Source: GCA-003244245 sp050699715 (GTDB taxonomy: Bacteria; Actinomycetota; Actinomycetes; Mycobacteriales; Pseudonocardiaceae). Taken from it: a stretch of DNA of 64,000 nt. The stretch is taken from NCBI GenBank assembly GCA_050699715.1, contig JBOHFR010000015.1:19309-83308 (forward strand), written 5' to 3'. The notes beneath the pieces were generated by a model, which worked only from the letters and a program-made list of their open reading frames with translations, was not told the DNA's origin and did no database searches. Every line of letters begins with the position of its first letter. Position 1 is the stretch's first letter. This document shows positions 16,344 to 25,250 of this stretch, piece by piece. The translations under genes were made by a program, and so were the position numbers.

Positions 16344-17270
16344 GTGTCCGATTCCCTCGTGCAGGCCCGTGGGTTACGCAAGCGGTTCGGTGTGGTCGAG
16401 GCAGTCCGAGGCATCGACATCGACGTCCGGGCTGGCGAGGTGTTCGGTTTCCTGGGACCCAACGGTGCCGGCAAGTCCTCCACCATGCGCATGATCGGGT
16501 GCGTGTCCCCGCGCAGTGCCGGTGAGCTTCAGGTTCTCGGGATGGACCCGGATGCTGACGGGCCGAGGATCCGCGCTCGCCTTGGGGTGGTTCCGCAGCA
16601 GGACAACCTGGACGTCGAGCTCTCGGTGCGGGACAACCTGCATGTCTATGGCCGCTATTTCGGTATGTCTCGGGCTGTAGCGCGGGCCAAAGCCGTCGAG
16701 TTGCTGGACTTCGTCCAGCTCACCGATCGGGCCGCCGACTCCGTCGAGCAGCTCTCGGGTGGCATGAAGCGGCGACTGACCATTGCCCGGTCGCTGATCA
16801 ACGACCCGGAGCTCATGCTGCTCGACGAGCCGACCACCGGGCTGGACCCGCAGGCCCGTCACCTGCTGTGGGACCGGCTGTTCCGGCTTAAGCAGCAGGG
16901 CGTCACGCTGATCATCACCACGCACTATATGGACGAGGCTGAGCAGCTGTGCGACCGCCTTGTCGTGATGGACGCAGGGCTGATCGTCGCCGAAGGCTCG
17001 CCGCGTGAGCTCATCGCCCGGTACTCCACCCGCGAGGTGCTTGAACTGCGGATCAGGCCGGGTGCACAGCACGGCTGGGACGAGACGCTGGACGGCTTGG
17101 CTGATCGTATCGAGGAGCTGCCAGACCGGCTGTTGCTCTACGTCTCAGACGGCGAGGCGGCGCTGGCCGCCGCGCATCAGCGCGGGATGCAGACGGTATC
17201 CAGCCTGGTCCGGCGGTCCACCCTGGAGGATGTGTTCCTCCAGCTCACTGGCCGATCCCTGGCGGACTGA
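16344..17270 (+). CDS. ABC transporter ATP-binding protein (DrrA type)
   Basis: A 308-residue ATPase: Walker A GPNGAGKSS (about 39), Q-loop VPQQDNLD, signature LSGGMKRRL, Walker B LMLLDEPTTGLDP, H-loop TTHYMDEAEQL. A C-terminal region of about 80 residues is typical of DrrA-type drug and antibiotic exporters. It overlaps the first permease gene (ATGA), and with the two permeases it forms one export operon. The substrate is unknown. Confidence 0.92.
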   Translation: MSDSLVQARGLRKRFGVVEAVRGIDIDVRAGEVFGFLGPNGAGKSSTMRMIGCVSPRSAGELQVLGMDPDADGPRIRARLGVVPQQDNLDVELSVRDNLHVYGRYFGMSRAVARAKAVELLDFVQLTDRAADSVEQLSGGMKRRLTIARSLINDPELMLLDEPTTGLDPQARHLLWDRLFRLKQQGVTLIITTHYMDEAEQLCDRLVVMDAGLIVAEGSPRELIARYSTREVLELRIRPGAQHGWDETLDGLADRIEELPDRLLLYVSDGEAALAAAHQRGMQTVSSLVRRSTLEDVFLQLTGRSLAD

Positions 17271-18085
17271 TGACTGCTCAATCCAGCAGCCGGGTGCTGA
17301 CCCGGTGGAGAGCCGCATGGCGCGTCGTTGAGGGGCGGTGGACCTGGTATCGCCGCAACTGGCGAGCCACGGTCGTCTCCAGCCTGCTGGAGCCGGTGCT
17401 GTTGCTGGTGGCCTTCGGCGTCGGCTTCGGTAGCCTGATCGGTACCAGCGGCCGCGCGGCGCAGGCCACCGGCGGGGTGCCCTACCTGATGTATCTCGCG
17501 CCCGCGCTGCTCGCGGTCGGTGCCATACAGACCGCGGCCCTTGAATCGAGTTACCCGATCTTCTCGGCGTTCAAGTGGGGACGCATCTACGAGGGCGTCG
17601 CGGCGACCCCGATCACGCCCGATCAACTGGCCGGTGGGCAGCTCACCTGGATAGCGCTGCGGCTCACCCTGTCTGGTGTCGCCTACCTGCTGGTGATCAC
17701 GTTGTTTGGCGCGGTGCGCGGGCCCGGCATGCTGGTCGCGTTGGTCTTCGCCGTGCTGTGTGGCATGGCGTTCAGCGCGCCGCTGGTGGCCTTCGCGGCC
17801 GCGCAGGAAAGGGAAGGGGATGTGTTTTCGGCCGTCTTCCGGTTCGTGGTGTTGCCCATGACCCTGTTCTCCGGGACCTTTTTCCCGATCTCGCAGCTCC
17901 CCAGGGTGGTCCAGCCGCTGGCCTGGATCAGCCCGCTGTGGCACGGCACCGAGCTGGCCCGCGGCGCTGCCTTGGGCACGCTGCATCTGTGGCCGGCGGC
18001 AGGACACGTCACCTACCTGGCGGCGTTGCTGGTGATCGGCGTGCAGCTGTCGCGCTGGCAGTTCCGGGTGAAGTTGACCCGATGA
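17270..18085 (+). CDS. ABC-2 type permease
   Basis: A 271-residue membrane protein with six predicted segments, including LLEPVLLLVAFGVGFGSLI, YLMYLAPALLAVGAIQTAAL and FVVLPMTLFSGTFFPISQLP. The last block is the characteristic ABC-2 drug-exporter motif before helix 5. The start overlaps the ATPase stop and its own stop overlaps the second permease. It is probably one half of a heterodimeric channel. Confidence 0.9.
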   Translation: MTAQSSSRVLTRWRAAWRVVEGRWTWYRRNWRATVVSSLLEPVLLLVAFGVGFGSLIGTSGRAAQATGGVPYLMYLAPALLAVGAIQTAALESSYPIFSAFKWGRIYEGVAATPITPDQLAGGQLTWIALRLTLSGVAYLLVITLFGAVRGPGMLVALVFAVLCGMAFSAPLVAFAAAQEREGDVFSAVFRFVVLPMTLFSGTFFPISQLPRVVQPLAWISPLWHGTELARGAALGTLHLWPAAGHVTYLAALLVIGVQLSRWQFRVKLTR

Positions 18086-18927
18086 GCGGGCTGGGGGAGT
18101 TGACGCGGGAAGTCGGCGCGCCGCGCCCCAGGCTGCTGATGCGGATATTGCCGCCGGGCCTGTACGCGGGCCGGGCTCGGATGCTTCTCGTGCGCTCGTC
18201 ACTGGCGTCGCGAAGCATCTGGCTGTCCGTCATCGCCGGGTTCTTTGAGCCGCTCTTCTACCTGACGGCGATGGGTCAGGGGCTGGGTAGCATGGTCGGC
18301 ACCGTGATGGGGCCGACTGGACAGCAGCTGAGCTACTCGGCGTTCATCGCGCCCGGGTTGCTAGCCTCTTCGGCGATGAGCGGGGCAGTGTACGAGGCCA
18401 CGTTCAGTTTCTTCATTAAGCTGAAGTACGCGAAGCTCTACGACGCGATGCTCGCCACCCCGCTGGGTCCACTGGACATCGCGCTGGGGGAGATCGGCTG
18501 GGCGCTGATTCGGGGCGGGATGTACGCGGCCGGCTTCCTCGCGATCATGTTCGGTGTCGGGCTGATCTTCTCGCCGTGGGCGTTGCTGGCGTTACCCGCC
18601 GCGCTGTTTGTGGCGTTCGCGTTCGCGTCGATCGGGATCGCTGCCACCTCGTTCATGCGGTCCTGGCTGGACTTCGATCTGGTGCACCTTGCGGTGCTGC
18701 CGATGTTCTTGTTCTCCGCGACCTTCTTCCCGCTGTCGGTGTACCCGCTGGCGTTGCAGCGGCTGGTGCAGGCATTCCCGCTCTACCATGCGGTAGCTCT
18801 GATACGCGGCTTGACCACCGGCGTCGTCGGCTGGTCAATACTCGGACACGGAGTGTACTTCGTGGTGATGGCCGCTGTGGGCGTCGTGGTGGCCTCCCGC
18901 CGCCTGAAGACCCTCCTCCTGCACTAG
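18082..18927 (+). CDS. ABC-2 type permease, second subunit
   Basis: A 281-residue paralogue of the upstream permease. It starts MSGLGELTREVG from an ATG overlapping the previous stop. Six hydrophobic segments are seen, with LAVLPMFLFSATFFPLSVYP equivalent to the ABC-2 motif. The stop codon lies inside the first copy of a 15-bp tandem repeat. The trio resembles DrrA plus two DrrB-like subunits. Confidence 0.9.
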   Translation: MSGLGELTREVGAPRPRLLMRILPPGLYAGRARMLLVRSSLASRSIWLSVIAGFFEPLFYLTAMGQGLGSMVGTVMGPTGQQLSYSAFIAPGLLASSAMSGAVYEATFSFFIKLKYAKLYDAMLATPLGPLDIALGEIGWALIRGGMYAAGFLAIMFGVGLIFSPWALLALPAALFVAFAFASIGIAATSFMRSWLDFDLVHLAVLPMFLFSATFFPLSVYPLALQRLVQAFPLYHAVALIRGLTTGVVGWSILGHGVYFVVMAAVGVVVASRRLKTLLLH

Positions 18928-18965
18928 TGAGGTGAGCACTAGCGAGGTGAGCACTAGCGAGGTGA
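18921..18965. repeat. Three tandem 15-bp repeats at the permease stop
   Basis: GCACTAGYGAGGTGA occurs at 18921, 18936 and 18951, with a partial fourth copy. Each contains an in-frame TAG, so the first copy supplies the permease stop. Likely replication slippage; no function is evident. Confidence 0.85.
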
Positions 18966-19004
18966 GCGCTGGGAGGTGCTGCGGCCCCATCTACCCTAGG
19001 CGCC

Positions 19005-20915
19005 ATGCCAGTCACATCGGTGTTCGAACAGCTCGAGCTACTGCTGCCCCAGGTCTCCAAGCCGGTGCAGTACGTCGGAGGCGAGCTCAACGCCACCGTG
19101 AAGGACTGGGACGCCACCACGGTGCGCTGGGCGTTGATGTACCCCGACGCCTACGAGGTCGGGCTGCCCAACCAGGGAATCATGATCCTCTACGAGGTGC
19201 TCAACGAGCAGCCCGACGTGCTCGCTGAGCGGACCTACGCGGTCTGGCCTGATCTCGAGGCGCTGATGCGTGAGCACGGCGTCCCGCAGTTCACCGTGGA
19301 CTCGCACCGCCCGGTAGGGGCTTTCGACCTGCTCGGGGTGTCCTTCGCCACCGAGCTCGGCTACACCAACCTGCTCACCGCGCTGGACCTTGCTGGGATC
19401 CCCCTACCCGCGAGTGCGCGCACCGACGACCATCCCCTCGTCATCGCCGGAGGCCATGCCGCGTTCAACCCAGAGCCGATCGCCAACTTCATTGATGCTG
19501 CGGTTCTGGGGGACGGTGAGCAGGTGGTCCTCGAGATCACCGAGGTCGTACGGGACTGGAAGGCGCATGGATGCCCCGGTGGACGGCAGGAACTGTTGGG
19601 CCGGCTGGCCGGGATCGAGGGCGTCTACCTGCCGGGCTGCTATGACGTCAGTTACCTGCCCGACGGTCGGATCGCCGAGGTTGTCCGCAACACTGAACGG
19701 GCTCCGCAGCGGGTGGCCAAGCGCACCACGATGGACCTCGACGAGTGGCCCTACCCGAAGCAGCCGCTGGTGCCGATCGCAGAGAGCGTGCACGAGCGAA
19801 TGAGCGTGGAGATCTTCCGCGGCTGCACCCGCGGCTGCCGGTTCTGCCAGGCTGGGATGATCACCCGTCCGGTCCGGGAGCGGTCGGCGCAGGGCATCAG
19901 TGCGATGGTCGAACGCGGTCTGGCGGCCAGCGGGTTCAACGAGGTCGGGTTGCTGTCGCTCTCCAGTGCGGACCACTCGGAGATCCGCGAGATCACCAAG
20001 GGCCTGGCTGACCAGTACGAGGGCACCGGAACCGGTCTTAGCCTGCCGTCGACCCGAGTGGATGCCTTCAACATCGACCTTGCCAACGAGATCTCCCGCA
20101 ACGGTCGCCGCTCCGGCTTGACGTTCGCCCCCGAGGGCGGCTCCGAGCGGATCCGTCGGGTGATCAACAAGATGGTGTCCGAAGAGGACCTTATCCGCAC
20201 CGTCTCCACCGCGTTCGGCGCGGGCTGGCGGCAGGTGAAGCTGTATTTCATGTGCGGCTTGCCGACGGAGACCGACGACGACGTGCTGCAGATCGCCCAC
20301 ATGGCGCATCGGGTGATCCAGGCCGGCCGGGAAGCCAGTGGGAGCAGGGACATTCGGTGCACGATCTCGATCGGCGCCTTCGTGCCCAAGCCGCACACCC
20401 CGTTTCAATGGGCCGCCCAGGAGCATTCCGATGTCATTGACCAGCGGTTGAGCAAGCTCCGCAGGGAGATCAATAGTGATCGCAAGATCGGCCGCAATGT
20501 CGGCATGCGCTACCACGACGGGAAGCCCTCGCTGATCGAGGGGCTGCTCTCTCGCGGGGACCGGCGGGTCGGCCGGGTGATTGAGCGAGTGTGGCGCGAC
20601 GGCGGACGCTTCGACGGCTGGAGCGAACATTTTCGCTACGAGCGGTGGGTCGCGGCGTGCGCGGCTGAGCTGGCACCTCAGGGCGTGTCGCTGGAGTGGT
20701 TCACCACCCGCGAGCGCGATCGCGAGGAGGTCCTGCCGTGGGATCACTTGGACTCCGGCTTGGACTCCGACTGGCTCTGGGATGATTGGCAGGACGCGCT
20801 GGCCGGCCGTGAGCAGGACGACTGCCGGTGGACCCCCTGCTTCGATTGTGGGGTCTGCCCGTCGATGGGCACTGACATTCAGATCGGACCCATCCAGATC
20901 GGACCCAGTCGATGA
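19005..20915 (+). CDS. TIGR03960-family B12-binding radical SAM protein
   Basis: A 636-residue protein. The N-terminal half (about 1-250) is a B12-binding-like domain (YPDAYEVGLPNQGIMILYE, IAGGHAAFNPEPIANF). The radical SAM core has the cluster motif RGCTRGCRFCQAG at about 274, followed by the LSLSSADHS and FAPEGGSERIRRVINK blocks. The C-terminus has a Cys pair in CFDCGVC. This family is always paired with the DUF2344 protein encoded next, with which it overlaps by 4 bp. Its biochemical role is not established, and placement before rne is typical. Confidence 0.88.
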   Translation: MPVTSVFEQLELLLPQVSKPVQYVGGELNATVKDWDATTVRWALMYPDAYEVGLPNQGIMILYEVLNEQPDVLAERTYAVWPDLEALMREHGVPQFTVDSHRPVGAFDLLGVSFATELGYTNLLTALDLAGIPLPASARTDDHPLVIAGGHAAFNPEPIANFIDAAVLGDGEQVVLEITEVVRDWKAHGCPGGRQELLGRLAGIEGVYLPGCYDVSYLPDGRIAEVVRNTERAPQRVAKRTTMDLDEWPYPKQPLVPIAESVHERMSVEIFRGCTRGCRFCQAGMITRPVRERSAQGISAMVERGLAASGFNEVGLLSLSSADHSEIREITKGLADQYEGTGTGLSLPSTRVDAFNIDLANEISRNGRRSGLTFAPEGGSERIRRVINKMVSEEDLIRTVSTAFGAGWRQVKLYFMCGLPTETDDDVLQIAHMAHRVIQAGREASGSRDIRCTISIGAFVPKPHTPFQWAAQEHSDVIDQRLSKLRREINSDRKIGRNVGMRYHDGKPSLIEGLLSRGDRRVGRVIERVWRDGGRFDGWSEHFRYERWVAACAAELAPQGVSLEWFTTRERDREEVLPWDHLDSGLDSDWLWDDWQDALAGREQDDCRWTPCFDCGVCPSMGTDIQIGPIQIGPSR

Positions 20916-21739
20916 GCCCCAACCCCTCCGCCGCCCCAGTCTGCAGGATTCGGCTGCGCTATGCCAAGCGTGGAAAGCTGCGGTTCACCTCACACCGTGA
21001 CGTCGCTAGAGCCTTCGAGCGCGCGTTGCGGCGGGCCGCTCTGCCGATGGCGTACTCGCAGGGTTACAGCCCGCATCCGAAGGTCTCCTGGGTGGGTGCG
21101 GCGCCCACCGGAGCGGCCAGCGAGGCGGAATACGCCGAGATTGCGCTCGTGGAGCACGTCGATCCCCAGGTGGTCCGTACCGCGCTCGACGCGGCACTGC
21201 CTGATGGGCTTGCCGTGCTCGAGGGAGTGCTGGCCGGTCCCGGCGGACTCGCCGAGCGGATCGAGGCCAGCGCCTGGCGCATCGAGGTCCGAGGGTGCGA
21301 CGGTGACCAGCTACGGCAGGCGGCCCACCTGCTGCTCGCCGCCCCCAAGCTCCTCGTCGAACGCGTCACCAAAGACGGCCAGCGGTCGCTCGACGCGCGA
21401 GCGGCGATCGTCTCACTGGAAGTCGAGGATTGTCCGACGGTGCTGCCTGCCTCCGATCAGCTCAGCCGGTGTGGGATACTCATGGTGGTCGTGCGACAGG
21501 TCAGCCCTGCGGTACGGCCCGACGATGTGCTGAGTGCGCTCGGCGCCGTCGCCGGACTTCCGTCGTCGGTGCTCGTGAAAGCGATCCGGATTGCGCAAGG
21601 CCGGCTTGACGACGACGGGGGTCTCGTTGATCCGCTCGCTGCGGACCGGGCATTCGCCCGGACGGCTTTGACCCCGGATGCTTCGGCGCAATCCGACGAT
21701 AGGTCGGATCAGCATGACGTCGCGAGACACGCCGGTTGA
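20912..21739 (+). CDS. TIGR03936/DUF2344 radical-SAM-associated protein
   Basis: A 275-residue protein beginning with the family signature RIRLRYAKRGKLRFTSHRDV and FERALRRAALPMAYSQGYSPHPK. It is coupled to the radical SAM gene (ATGA overlap). In other bacteria the two domains are fused in one protein, which argues that they act together. The C-terminal 60 residues are acidic and low-complexity. The biochemical role is unknown. Confidence 0.88.
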   Translation: MSPNPSAAPVCRIRLRYAKRGKLRFTSHRDVARAFERALRRAALPMAYSQGYSPHPKVSWVGAAPTGAASEAEYAEIALVEHVDPQVVRTALDAALPDGLAVLEGVLAGPGGLAERIEASAWRIEVRGCDGDQLRQAAHLLLAAPKLLVERVTKDGQRSLDARAAIVSLEVEDCPTVLPASDQLSRCGILMVVVRQVSPAVRPDDVLSALGAVAGLPSSVLVKAIRIAQGRLDDDGGLVDPLAADRAFARTALTPDASAQSDDRSDQHDVARHAG

Positions 21740-21873
21740 CCGCTCCGGACTGCGGAGCTGCCGGTTTTAGACAGGATTGCCGTCGCCGGGCTCGGCGGCG
21801 GATGACGCACAGGGCCCCTGCGCGGTCGCGTTCTGCATGTAGTTAGGACGCGCCCGGGGGCTGGAGGAGTTGA

Positions 21874-24483
21874 ATGCCGAACACGACAGCGCCCGCCGGA
21901 GGCATCGGCGGGCGGACAGACGCATCCGCGACCACCACGGCCGACGGGGCTGATTTTGCATTCTCGTTGCCCAGCAGATTGCGCGTGCATGCCTTGGCCA
22001 AGCTCCTCTCGGTGAGCAGCAAGGACGTCATGGCCGCGCTGTGCGAGCTCGGCAACGCGGTACGCAGCGCGCAGTCCAGCATCGACCGCGAGACGGCGTT
22101 GAGAATACTGCGGGTTCTGCTGCCGGATCCAGGGTCGGATCCAGCGGAGTCGGATCCAGCGGAGATCGATGACGTGGTGCAGCACAGCGCGCCGGAGATG
22201 CCCCTGCCGCCGGTGGTGAGTTCCTCGGAACAGCCGCCGGTGGTGGACTCGCTGGTACGGCCGCTGGTGTTGAACTCGCCGGCACCAGTGTTCCTCCCGC
22301 CGGCCCCACTGCCGGACCCACAACCGACACTGGGCGACAAGCCCGACGACGGTGACCACGCAGACGAACCGGGCGCGGATGAGGCGGAGACCGACGGGAC
22401 TACCCGGCGCCGTCGCCGACGGGGTCGCCGCGGCCGTGGCCGCGGTAAAGCCAGCGGGGACGCTGAGGATGGCTCGATCGTGCCGGGCGACGGCGACGTA
22501 CCAGGAGAACAGGACGATAGTGACTCCTTGGACTCGGAGGAGTCACCCGAGGACCGTGCGCCTGAGGAGCCCAACGGGAGCGTGGCTAGGCGTCGGCGCC
22601 GCAGGCGCCGGCGGGACGGCAGCGACGATGATGCCATCTTTGGGGAGGATGACCCACCGGACACCGTCGTGCATGTCCGGGAGAGCAAGGCCCCCCCGCT
22701 GGTTGAGGACGAGGTGCAGTCCATCCGCGGCTCGACCCGCCTGGAGGCCAAGCGGCAGCGTCGCCGCGACGGTCGGGAGGCTGGCCGGCGGCGGGTGGCG
22801 ATCCTGTCCGAATCGGAGTTTCTCGCCCGGCGCGAGGCTGTCGAGCGCACCATGGTTGTGCGTGAGCGCCCCGAGCGTATCCAGATCGGGGTGCTTGAGG
22901 ATGACATCCTGGTGGAGCACTTCGTCACCACGTCGGGCTCTGGGTCGCTGGTCGGCAACGTCTACCTCGGTAGGGTGCAGAACGTGTTGCCCTCGATGGA
23001 GGCCGCGTTTGTGGACATCGGCCGGGGCCGCAACGCGGTGCTCTACGCCGGCGAGGTGGACTGGGACGCCGCCGGGCTCGAAGGCAAGGCGCGCCGCATC
23101 GAGCAGGCCCTGTCCAGCGGCGACAACGTTCTCGTGCAGGTCACGAAGGACCCGGTCGGCCACAAGGGCGCCCGGTTGACCACCCAGATCAGCCTGCCCG
23201 GCCGGTTCCTGGTATACGTGCCGGGCGGACGGGCCATGGGGATCAGCCGCAAGCTGCCAGACACCGAGCGCAAGCGCCTCAAAGACGTGCTCAAGCAGAT
23301 CGTCCCCGAGGATGCCGGCGTGATCATCCGGACCGCCTCCGAAGGAGTCAGCGAGGAGGAACTAGCCCGTGACGTCCGCCGGCTGCAGGCTCAGTGGGAG
23401 GTCATCCAGAACCGCTCAGGCGCCTCCGCGAACAGTTCCTCGGGCAAGGCCACCGCACCGGAGCTGCTTTATGAGGAGCCCGACCTGCTGGTGAAAGTGG
23501 TGCGGGATTTGTTTACCGAGGACTTCCGTGAGCTGGTTGTCCAGGGCGATGGGGCATGGGACACCGTCGAGGGTTACGTCAAGCACGTTGCACCGGAGCT
23601 CATGCCCAGGGTGCGCAGGTATGCCGGTGTGGATGACGTGTTCGCCGAGTTCCGGATCGACGAGCAGATCACCAAGGCGCTGGACCGCAAAGTGTGGTTG
23701 CCCTCCGGGGGATACCTGGTCATCGACCGTACCGAGGCGATGACCGTGATCGACGTCAACACCGGCAAGTTCACCGGGTCGGGCGGCAACCTCGAGGAGA
23801 CCGTCACCCGCAACAACCTCGAAGCCGCAGAGGAGGTCATCCGGCAACTCCGGCTGCGGGACATCGGTGGGATCATCGTCATTGACTTCATCGACATGGT
23901 GCTCGAGTCGAACCGGGACCTGGTGCTACGCAGGTTGACCGAATGCCTGGGCCGGGACCGCACCCGCCACCAGGTCGCTGAGGTCACCTCACTGGGCCTG
24001 GTCCAAATGACCAGGAAGAAGGTCGGCACCGGGCTGCTAGAAGCCTATTCCAGCACCTGCGAGCACTGCAAGGGTCGCGGCGTGGTGGTGTCCGATGAGC
24101 CGGTGAACATCCGAAGCCAGCCGGCCCCAACACCGGCACCGGTGCCGGCTGGGGCATTATCGGTGACCAGAGACTCCGGCACGATGAACGGCCGTCGCTC
24201 CAAACCCCGTGGACGTGGCTCGGGATGCGCCCCCTCGACCTCGGAGTCCACGTCGGTGCCGGATGGTGCGCCACCGGCTGGACCCGCCTGCGCGGAACAA
24301 CAGGCGTCACCGGCTACCGACGTACCGAACGTGCCTGCGCAGCCAGCTACCCGCACGATGACGCGGCGTCGGCGGGCTGCCTCGCGGCCTGCCGGACCGC
24401 CCGCCGCAGAGCTGCCGGAGGGTGTCGACTCGGCAACCCCAGTTCTTCGCGGTACCGAACGTGAGGTGAGCACCCCGGTGTGA
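21874..24483 (+). CDS. rne: Ribonuclease E/G
   Basis: An 869-residue endoribonuclease. An N-terminal region has an IF2-N-like helix (RVHALAKLLSVSSKDVMAAL). A long acidic/basic disordered stretch follows (about 90-300, with an RRRRRRGRRGRGRGK-type block). The catalytic core starts with the S1 domain (VGNVYLGRVQNVLPSMEAAFVDIG), the catalytic Asp regions are MTVIDVNTGKFTG and GGIIVIDFIDM, and the zinc-link is CEHCKGRG. The C-terminal tail is low-complexity. It processes rRNA and turns over mRNA. The start has a GGAGGAG ribosome site. Confidence 0.95.
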   Translation: MPNTTAPAGGIGGRTDASATTTADGADFAFSLPSRLRVHALAKLLSVSSKDVMAALCELGNAVRSAQSSIDRETALRILRVLLPDPGSDPAESDPAEIDDVVQHSAPEMPLPPVVSSSEQPPVVDSLVRPLVLNSPAPVFLPPAPLPDPQPTLGDKPDDGDHADEPGADEAETDGTTRRRRRRGRRGRGRGKASGDAEDGSIVPGDGDVPGEQDDSDSLDSEESPEDRAPEEPNGSVARRRRRRRRRDGSDDDAIFGEDDPPDTVVHVRESKAPPLVEDEVQSIRGSTRLEAKRQRRRDGREAGRRRVAILSESEFLARREAVERTMVVRERPERIQIGVLEDDILVEHFVTTSGSGSLVGNVYLGRVQNVLPSMEAAFVDIGRGRNAVLYAGEVDWDAAGLEGKARRIEQALSSGDNVLVQVTKDPVGHKGARLTTQISLPGRFLVYVPGGRAMGISRKLPDTERKRLKDVLKQIVPEDAGVIIRTASEGVSEEELARDVRRLQAQWEVIQNRSGASANSSSGKATAPELLYEEPDLLVKVVRDLFTEDFRELVVQGDGAWDTVEGYVKHVAPELMPRVRRYAGVDDVFAEFRIDEQITKALDRKVWLPSGGYLVIDRTEAMTVIDVNTGKFTGSGGNLEETVTRNNLEAAEEVIRQLRLRDIGGIIVIDFIDMVLESNRDLVLRRLTECLGRDRTRHQVAEVTSLGLVQMTRKKVGTGLLEAYSSTCEHCKGRGVVVSDEPVNIRSQPAPTPAPVPAGALSVTRDSGTMNGRRSKPRGRGSGCAPSTSESTSVPDGAPPAGPACAEQQASPATDVPNVPAQPATRTMTRRRRAASRPAGPPAAELPEGVDSATPVLRGTEREVSTPV

Positions 24484-24602
24484 CCGGTCCGGACGGCGGG
24501 CCGTACCCTCGTCGGGGCGGCCCGTCAGCTCGGCGGACCTTAAGTCTGTCCATAGCTACCATGCAATATAGCCATCATTCGAGTAGCCAGGAGTACCACC
24601 CG

Positions 24603-24911
24603 ATGTACGCGATCGTGAAGACCGGTGGCAAGCAGTACAAAGTGGCCGTTGGAGACGTCGTCGAGGTGGAAAAACTTGACGGCGACCCCGGGACCGAGGT
24701 CAGCTTGCCCGCTGTGCTGCTTGTCAACGGCTCTTCTGTGATCACCGATGCGGCTACCCTTGGCGCCGCCTCGGTCCGTGGCACAGTCGTTGCGCAGGTC
24801 AAAGGACCCAAGATTCGGATTCACAAGTTCAAGAACAAGACCGGCTACCACAAGCGTCAGGGGCACCGGCAGCACCTGACCCGCGTCGAGGTTACCGGCA
24901 TCTCGCAGTGA
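24603..24911 (+). CDS. rplU: 50S ribosomal protein L21
   Basis: A 102-residue protein, MYAIVKTGGKQYKVAVGD to the conserved KFKNKTGYHKRQGHRQ block. It binds 23S rRNA near the exit tunnel. A CAGGAG ribosome site precedes the ATG. The leader (24484-24602) probably holds the promoter of the rplU-rpmA-obg-proB group. Confidence 0.98.
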   Translation: MYAIVKTGGKQYKVAVGDVVEVEKLDGDPGTEVSLPAVLLVNGSSVITDAATLGAASVRGTVVAQVKGPKIRIHKFKNKTGYHKRQGHRQHLTRVEVTGISQ

Positions 24912-24973
24912 CCTTTAGACCCCGGTTTGACACAGTTGACCTTGAGAAAATAGCAACGAGGGTGTGAGCACCG

Positions 24974-25231
24974 ATGGCACACAAGAAAGGCGCGTCCAGC
25001 TCCCGCAATGGCCGCGACTCCAACGCCCAGCGGCTCGGGGTGAAGCGATTCGGAGGCCAGGTGGTCAACGCAGGCGAGATCCTCATCCGCCAGCGTGGCA
25101 CCAAGTTCCATCCGGGCGTGCGCGTCGGTCGCGGTAGAGACGACACCCTCTTCGCCCTTGCGGCGGGCTCGGTGCAGTTCAGCACCAGACGTGGGCGCAA
25201 GACTGTCAACATCGTCCTGGCGCAGGACTGA
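24974..25231 (+). CDS. rpmA: 50S ribosomal protein L27
   Basis: An 85-residue protein with MAHKKGASSSRNGRDSNAQRLGVKRFGGQ, broken into two blocks here, ending in TVNIVLAQD. The N-terminal tail reaches the peptidyl-transferase centre. It lies 62 bp after rplU, as in most bacteria, and 19 bp before obg. Confidence 0.98.
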   Translation: MAHKKGASSSRNGRDSNAQRLGVKRFGGQVVNAGEILIRQRGTKFHPGVRVGRGRDDTLFALAAGSVQFSTRRGRKTVNIVLAQD

Positions 25232-25250
25232 ACCCGAGGAGAAGCCAGAG

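Noticed and set aside
18921..18965. Short repeats as a CRISPR array
   Set aside because: Units are directly tandem without spacers and no cas genes are nearby.
19404..20747. 447-codon open frame on the minus strand
   Set aside because: Antisense to the radical SAM gene, with no recognisable motif and shadow-like composition.
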